Below, piece after piece: positions 60,508 to 64,000 of a DNA stretch of 64,000 nt; position 1 is the stretch's first letter; each line of letters starts with the position of its first letter. The stretch comes from CAZYQW01 sp964649825 (GTDB taxonomy: Bacteria > Planctomycetota > B15-G4 > JADJEK01), in assembly GCA_964649825.1 (NCBI GenBank), contig CAZYQW010000058.1:58134-122133 (forward strand), written 5' to 3'. A program made the translations under genes and the position numbers. The notes beneath the pieces are model-generated. The model made no database searches and was not told where the DNA came from. It was given only the letters and a program-made list of their open reading frames with translations.

Positions 60508-61230
60508 GTGGCCGACGGTCCATACCGTCGGGTGTTGCTGAAGCTCTCCGGTGAGGTCTTCGGCGGGTCGGGCAACCTCGACGTCGCCGAGATGGAGCGG
60601 ATCGCCGCCGAGGTACGTTCGGTTCGTGACGCGGGGATCGAGGTGGCGGTCGTCGTCGGCGGCGGCAACTTCCTGCGCGGCGCCGAGATCTCGGGTGGCT
60701 CGGGGCTGACGCGGGCCGCCGCGGACCAGATGGGTATGCTCGCGACCGTCATGAACGGCCTCGCGCTCCAGGACATCATCGAGCGTGATGGAGTCGAGGC
60801 TCCGGTCGCGAGCGCGATCGAGATGACGTCGGTCTGCGATCCGTTCGTCCGGCGGCAGGTCGTCCGCCATCTCGCCGCGCGTCGAATTCCGATTCTGGTC
60901 GCCGGAACCGGACATCCCTATTTCACGACCGACACGACCGCCGCGCTCCGCGCGAAGGAAATCGGGGCGGACGCGCTGTTGAAGGCGACGAAGGTGGACG
61001 GCGTCTACACCGCCGACCCGAAGAAGGACTCGAACGCTGAACGCGTCGCGATGATCACTCACAAGGAGGCGATCGATCGCGGCCTCGGCGTGATGGACTT
61101 GACTGCGCTGGCGCTCTGCCACGATACTCGCATGCCGATCGTCGTGTTCGACCTGACCGTGCCGGGGAACGTGCTTCGCGCGGCACGCGGAGAGAACATC
61201 GGAACGATCGTCTCGCACGGAGGGACGTAG
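60508..61230 (+). CDS. pyrH: UMP kinase
   Basis: 240 aa, GTG start 3 bp after tsf. Amino-acid-kinase fold: RRVLLKLSGEVFGG, VAVVVGGGNFLRGAE, ADQMGMLATVMNGLALQD, GTGHPYFTTDTTAALRAKEIGADALLKATKVDGVYTADPKKDSNA. It phosphorylates UMP to UDP in pyrimidine synthesis. The tsf-pyrH-frr order is classical. Confidence 0.97.
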   Translation: MADGPYRRVLLKLSGEVFGGSGNLDVAEMERIAAEVRSVRDAGIEVAVVVGGGNFLRGAEISGGSGLTRAAADQMGMLATVMNGLALQDIIERDGVEAPVASAIEMTSVCDPFVRRQVVRHLAARRIPILVAGTGHPYFTTDTTAALRAKEIGADALLKATKVDGVYTADPKKDSNAERVAMITHKEAIDRGLGVMDLTALALCHDTRMPIVVFDLTVPGNVLRAARGENIGTIVSHGGT

Positions 61231-61232
61231 CC

Positions 61233-61781
61233 ATGACCTACAACCAGATCGTTTCGGAAGCCCGTGACAAGATGAAGAAGGGCGTGCTGCACTTCCAGGA
61301 CGAGACCCGCGGTCTACGTTCCGGCCGGGCCACGCCGGCGTTGGTCGAGAACATCCGGGTCGAGGCCTACGGGTCGCCGACGCCGATGAATCAGATCGCG
61401 TCGATCGCGATCCCCGAGCCGCGCGTGCTCGTGATCAAGCCGTACGACGGGAGCCTCCTGAAAGAGATCGAGAAGGCAATCCAGGTGAGCGACCTCGGGA
61501 TCAACCCGCAGTCGGACGGCAAGGTGATCCGCCTCACCGTGCCCGAGATGTCGGAAGAGCAGCGCAAGAAGCTGGTCGGCCGCGTGAAGGAGATCGCCGA
61601 GGCCGCCAAGGTGTCGCTGCGCAACATCCGGCGCGACCTCAACAAGAGGGCGGACGACAGCGATCTCTCCGAGGACGAGGTCACGAAGGCCAAGGACGAG
61701 ATCCAGAAGATCCTGAAGAAGTCCGAGGGTGAGGTCGACGACGCCGTCAAGGCGAAGACGAACGACATCCTCGAGTCCTGA
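61233..61781 (+). CDS. frr: ribosome recycling factor
   Basis: 182 aa, standard. It splits post-termination ribosomes with EF-G. Seen: LHFQDETRGLRSGRATPALVENIRVEAYGSPTPMNQIASIAIPEPRVLVIKPYD, and DLGINPQSDGKVIRLTVPEMSEEQRKKLVGRVKEIAEAAKVSLRNIRRD. Starts 2 bp after pyrH; last gene of the operon. tRNA-Lys follows 45 bp later. Confidence 0.97.
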   Translation: MTYNQIVSEARDKMKKGVLHFQDETRGLRSGRATPALVENIRVEAYGSPTPMNQIASIAIPEPRVLVIKPYDGSLLKEIEKAIQVSDLGINPQSDGKVIRLTVPEMSEEQRKKLVGRVKEIAEAAKVSLRNIRRDLNKRADDSDLSEDEVTKAKDEIQKILKKSEGEVDDAVKAKTNDILES

Positions 61782-61826
61782 CGGGCTCGTGGGAACGCCG
61801 CGCGGCCTGGCTAGAATGACGGCGAC

Positions 61827-61902
61827 GGGGGCATAGCTCAGTCGGTAGAGCAACGGATTTTTAATCCGCAGGTCGGGGGTTCGATTCCCTCTGCCCCTAC
61901 CA
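61827..61902 (+). tRNA. tRNA-Lys (anticodon UUU)
   Basis: Cloverleaf: acceptor GGGGGCA/TGCCCCT (first pair G-U), TA, D arm GCTC/GAGC, anticodon stem ACGGA/TCCGC (top pair A-C) with loop TTTTTAA (anticodon TTT), T arm GGGGG/CCCTC with TTCGATT. Discriminator A, CCA encoded. TAGAAT at 61812-61817 could be a -10 element just upstream. An integrase remnant lies directly against the 3' end, so this tRNA is a likely attachment site. Confidence 0.93.
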
Positions 61903-61903
61903 T

Positions 61904-62450
61904 CGCTTCCCTTCGCAGGGGATCGCGAGGAAGCGCGTAGACCGTCGCCGTTCGCCGATTCTCGACGGTTCGAGGTTTCGGGGTCGTCGGCGTTCTCCTC
62001 GCAGCCACGCGCGTCCGATCGCACCGAGTCGCGCTCCGACGGCTGGCGGTCGTCGGCGGCTCCCACCGCGACCTTCGAGGCTGCGGAGTTGTCGTCTCCG
62101 CGGTCGCGACCCGGTCGAGAGCGCGGAAGAGATCGTCGGTGTGCACGTGGGAGTAAGCGGCCGATCGTCAACGTCGGGTCGGCGTGCCGCGCGAGCGTCT
62201 GCGCCTCCTTCACCATGGCGCCCGAACTCACGAACCGAGAAATGTACGTGTGCCGAAGGGCGTGGAAGTACGCGACGCGACCGTCATCGTCCTCGGCGTC
62301 GATCCCCTGCATCGAGGTCGGCCGCGATTCATGCGCGAGTTCTTCTGCTCGAGCTTTCGGACGTCGAACACGGGACGATCCGACGGCTTCGTGGCGACCC
62401 ACGGCGTAGAGTACGGCCGCAGGGGTCGGATGGATCGGCTGTTCGTCGTG
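61904..62450 (-). pseudogene. frameshifted tyrosine recombinase (integrase) remnant next to tRNA-Lys
   Basis: Pieces in different minus-strand frames join into one integrase C-terminus. About 62440-62330: WVATKPSDRPVFDVRKLEQKN. About 62330-62155: GIDAEDDDGRVAYFHALRHTYISRFVSSG (the HxLRHT box) and KEAQTLARHADPTLTIG. After one extra base near 62154 the next frame continues RYSHVHTDDLFRALDRVA, where the Tyr after the TLTIGR stretch is the likely nucleophile. At least two frameshifts are needed, and the N-terminal DNA-binding part is missing. The remnant reads towards the tRNA-Lys 3' end. Boundaries are approximate. Confidence 0.7.
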
Positions 62451-62762
62451 CCGGCGGGACTCGTGGGCTCTCCCCGCATCGCGTTCCATTCGCGGCTGGC
62501 GAAGCTCCTCGGTGAGGCCGACGCGCGGCCTCGCTCGAGCCCTCGTCCGCGGATGGATCCACGATCCCGTCGGATTCGTGACCACACGATCGGCCCTCCG
62601 CTTCGACATCGGCGCGGAGCAAGGCCGGGGGCCGGCGGCGTTCCATGCCGGGGGGCGACGGTTTTTTTTCGGCGCCGCGAGAGACGCTCGACGCTCCGCG
62701 CGGATGTCTCTGGGCGAAAGCACCCACGCCCCCATTTCGATGTCACTCGACCGAGGACTCCC

Positions 62763-63971
62763 ATGAAGACGATTCCCAGCGCGACGTTTCTGCTCCTCCC
62801 TCTGCTGACGCTCAGCGCCTCGGCGCAGACCGGCTCATTCACCGACGGCGAGCTTCTGATCCGCGCGCCGGACGACGAGCCGAACCGTTGGGCGATCTTC
62901 CGCGTCGATCCGGTGACGGGGAAGACCGCGAAGCTGTTCGAGGACATGGTCTCCAGCTACTCGGACGGGGGATGGATCGCGTACGAGCCCAGGCGCGACG
63001 CGCTCCTCGCGTACACCACCAACGAGTCGCTCGGGCTGTTCTCGCCGCGGCTCTTCCAGATCGAGTCGGATGGCTCGTTCACCGACCTCGGCTTCGCGGG
63101 AGAGGACCTCCGCGCGATGGCGCCGGTCGGTGACGGGCGGGTGTACCTGCGCAAGGACGACGCGCTGCACGTACTCACGAGCGCGAACCAGCTCGTGCCG
63201 ATCCTCGACGCGAGCGGGCTCCCCTTGACCACCACTCTCGACCACCTGATCTACGACCCGGCGACGAACTGCCTGATCGGTGCGCCGAGAACGAACTCGC
63301 AGGCGCAAAACCCCTGCTATGCGCACGAGCACGTCACGGTCCACCGCCTGCCGCTCTCGGCCGACGGGATGAGCGTCGCGGGGCCGATCACCTGCTCGTC
63401 GTACGACACCGGCAATACGGCCGCGCCGATCGGCCTCGACCACCTGCCTGGCGGGAAGATCCTGCTCACGCTCACGGACGGAAACACGACGTCGGATCGG
63501 CAGCTTCTCGAGGTCGACCCGGTCACGCTCTCGATCTCGCTGTTCGCCGAGTCCGACTTCAGCGACCTCGACGGCGGGGTCTGGGTGCCGGCGCTCGGAG
63601 GCGCGGTGGTGCAGGACGACAAGAACAACGTGCTCCGCCTCTACGCGAAGGGCTCGAGCGGAAAGGGTGTCGAACTCGTGACCGACCAGCCGATCGGGAA
63701 CGGCCTCACCGGCTGGAGCAGCGCGAACGCGATGACCGACATCGACCTGCTCGGACCCGGCTGCGGCGGGCTGGCGAAGTCGTTCGGGCACGGGCTGGCC
63801 GGAGCGGGCGGGCTGGTGCCGCAGCTCGCCGCGGGCGGCTGCCCCGAGATCGGAGCGCCCCCCCTCTGTGCCAACATGCGCGAGACAGAACGGCCCCAGG
63901 AGTTTAGTGCGCTGAAAGACGAGAGCATCCGAAGGGGGAGCCGCCCGAAGCCAGCCCTTCAGGCTGGCTGA
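62763..63971 (+). CDS. secreted protein with propeller-like repeats, altered C-terminus
   Basis: 402 aa from the ATG at 62763, which opens a signal peptide (MKTIPSATFLLLPLLTLSASAQ). Beta-type units follow (RWAIFRVDPVTGKTAKLFEDM, LFQIESDGSFTDLGF, LLEVDPVTLSISLFAES), similar in style to the protein at 9042-10037. The region DIDLLGPGCGGLAKSFGHGLAGAGGLVPQLAAGGCPEIGAP looks like the start of a Gly/Cys-rich C-terminal domain. It is cut off after about 40 residues and replaced by a basic, unstructured tail (MRETERPQEFSALKDESIRRGSRPKP). This suggests a 3' truncation or frameshift. The longer frame to 62184 runs over the integrase remnant and is rejected. Confidence 0.7.
   Translation: MKTIPSATFLLLPLLTLSASAQTGSFTDGELLIRAPDDEPNRWAIFRVDPVTGKTAKLFEDMVSSYSDGGWIAYEPRRDALLAYTTNESLGLFSPRLFQIESDGSFTDLGFAGEDLRAMAPVGDGRVYLRKDDALHVLTSANQLVPILDASGLPLTTTLDHLIYDPATNCLIGAPRTNSQAQNPCYAHEHVTVHRLPLSADGMSVAGPITCSSYDTGNTAAPIGLDHLPGGKILLTLTDGNTTSDRQLLEVDPVTLSISLFAESDFSDLDGGVWVPALGGAVVQDDKNNVLRLYAKGSSGKGVELVTDQPIGNGLTGWSSANAMTDIDLLGPGCGGLAKSFGHGLAGAGGLVPQLAAGGCPEIGAPPLCANMRETERPQEFSALKDESIRRGSRPKPALQAG
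63949..63969 (+). other. 8-bp hairpin at the 3' end of the secreted-protein gene
   Basis: AGCCAGCC (63949-63956) and GGCTGGCT (63962-63969) with loop CTTCA. The right arm includes the first base of the TGA stop. No T-tract follows, so it is a repeat or stability element and not a proven terminator. Confidence 0.45.
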
Positions 63972-64000
63972 GCGGAGGGCGGCGGTCCGGGGGGCGAAGC

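Noticed and set aside
61838..62146. 102-codon minus-strand frame ending AEGIEPPTCGLKIRCSTD
   Set aside because: The last part is the antisense translation of tRNA-Lys, a frequent false protein; only the first 20 codons are integrase remnant.
1..64000. CRISPR array, rRNA genes or complete insertion sequences
   Set aside because: I saw no regularly spaced repeats, no rRNA signatures and no intact transposase in the window.

Overview
The window is high-GC bacterial DNA, densely coded on both strands, with many 4-bp stop/start overlaps and frequent GTG or TTG starts. The gene mix points to Planctomycetota, though I cannot name a lineage: a Ser/Thr kinase with C-terminal TPR-like region divergent from an ECF sigma factor, a formylglycine-generating-enzyme-like protein, a BatABCD/DUF58/MoxR aerotolerance-type locus, an LpxC-FabZ fusion, a DUF262 remnant, a planctomycete-style integrase remnant and a sigma factor fused to surface-type regulatory-like domains. 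BamA, a Skp-like chaperone and lipid A genes show that the cell has an outer membrane.

Layout. 0-8 kb: a three-gene minus-strand unit (FGE-like protein, 55-aa membrane protein, VanZ-like protein), the kinase and ECF sigma genes head to head over 32 bp, then recG. 8-10.4 kb: a decayed patch with a 5' fragment of a DUF262 gene, a frameshifted kinase remnant, one intact secreted-protein gene and the 5' end of an ECF sigma gene. 10.4-21.4 kb: a HEAT-repeat protein coupled to MoxR on plus, converging across a 160-bp TA-flanked inverted-repeat element on tpx and a bat/DUF58 operon on minus. 21.4-28.8 kb: rho and coaE on minus, then a membrane coiled-coil protein with a BRCT-like end, tatC, a YchF-like protein with a non-canonical P-loop and cinA on plus. 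28.8-34.6 kb: tRNA-Gln, a large lipoprotein, a patatin and an unknown secreted protein that has a strong promoter, long leader and strong terminator.

34.6-47.5 kb is a housekeeping block on plus: glmU, prs, rplY, pth, rpsF, rpsR, rplI, dnaB, then bamA, skp, lpxD, lpxC-fabZ and a Gfo/Idh/MocA oxidoreductase. It joins precursor supply (UDP-GlcNAc, PRPP), translation, replication and outer-membrane/lipid A assembly. 47.5-58.4 kb: a SNF2 helicase with a SWIM zinc-finger partner, the sigma-TM-regulatory-domain fusion, a type 2-like isoleucyl-tRNA synthetase and a GGDEF protein with a degenerate receiver. 58.6-61.8 kb: the classical rpsB-tsf-pyrH-frr operon with a consensus-like promoter and a structured leader. 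61.8-64 kb: tRNA-Lys flanked by an integrase pseudogene, then a secreted protein whose C-terminus looks altered.

The strongest candidate for something new is the 875-aa protein at 51417-54044, a sigma-70 factor that appears to be tethered in the membrane and carries tandem extracytoplasmic-type domains, with no anti-sigma gene beside it. The BRCT-like membrane coiled-coil protein, the TA-flanked inverted-repeat element and the decayed kinase/sigma locus are the next best.
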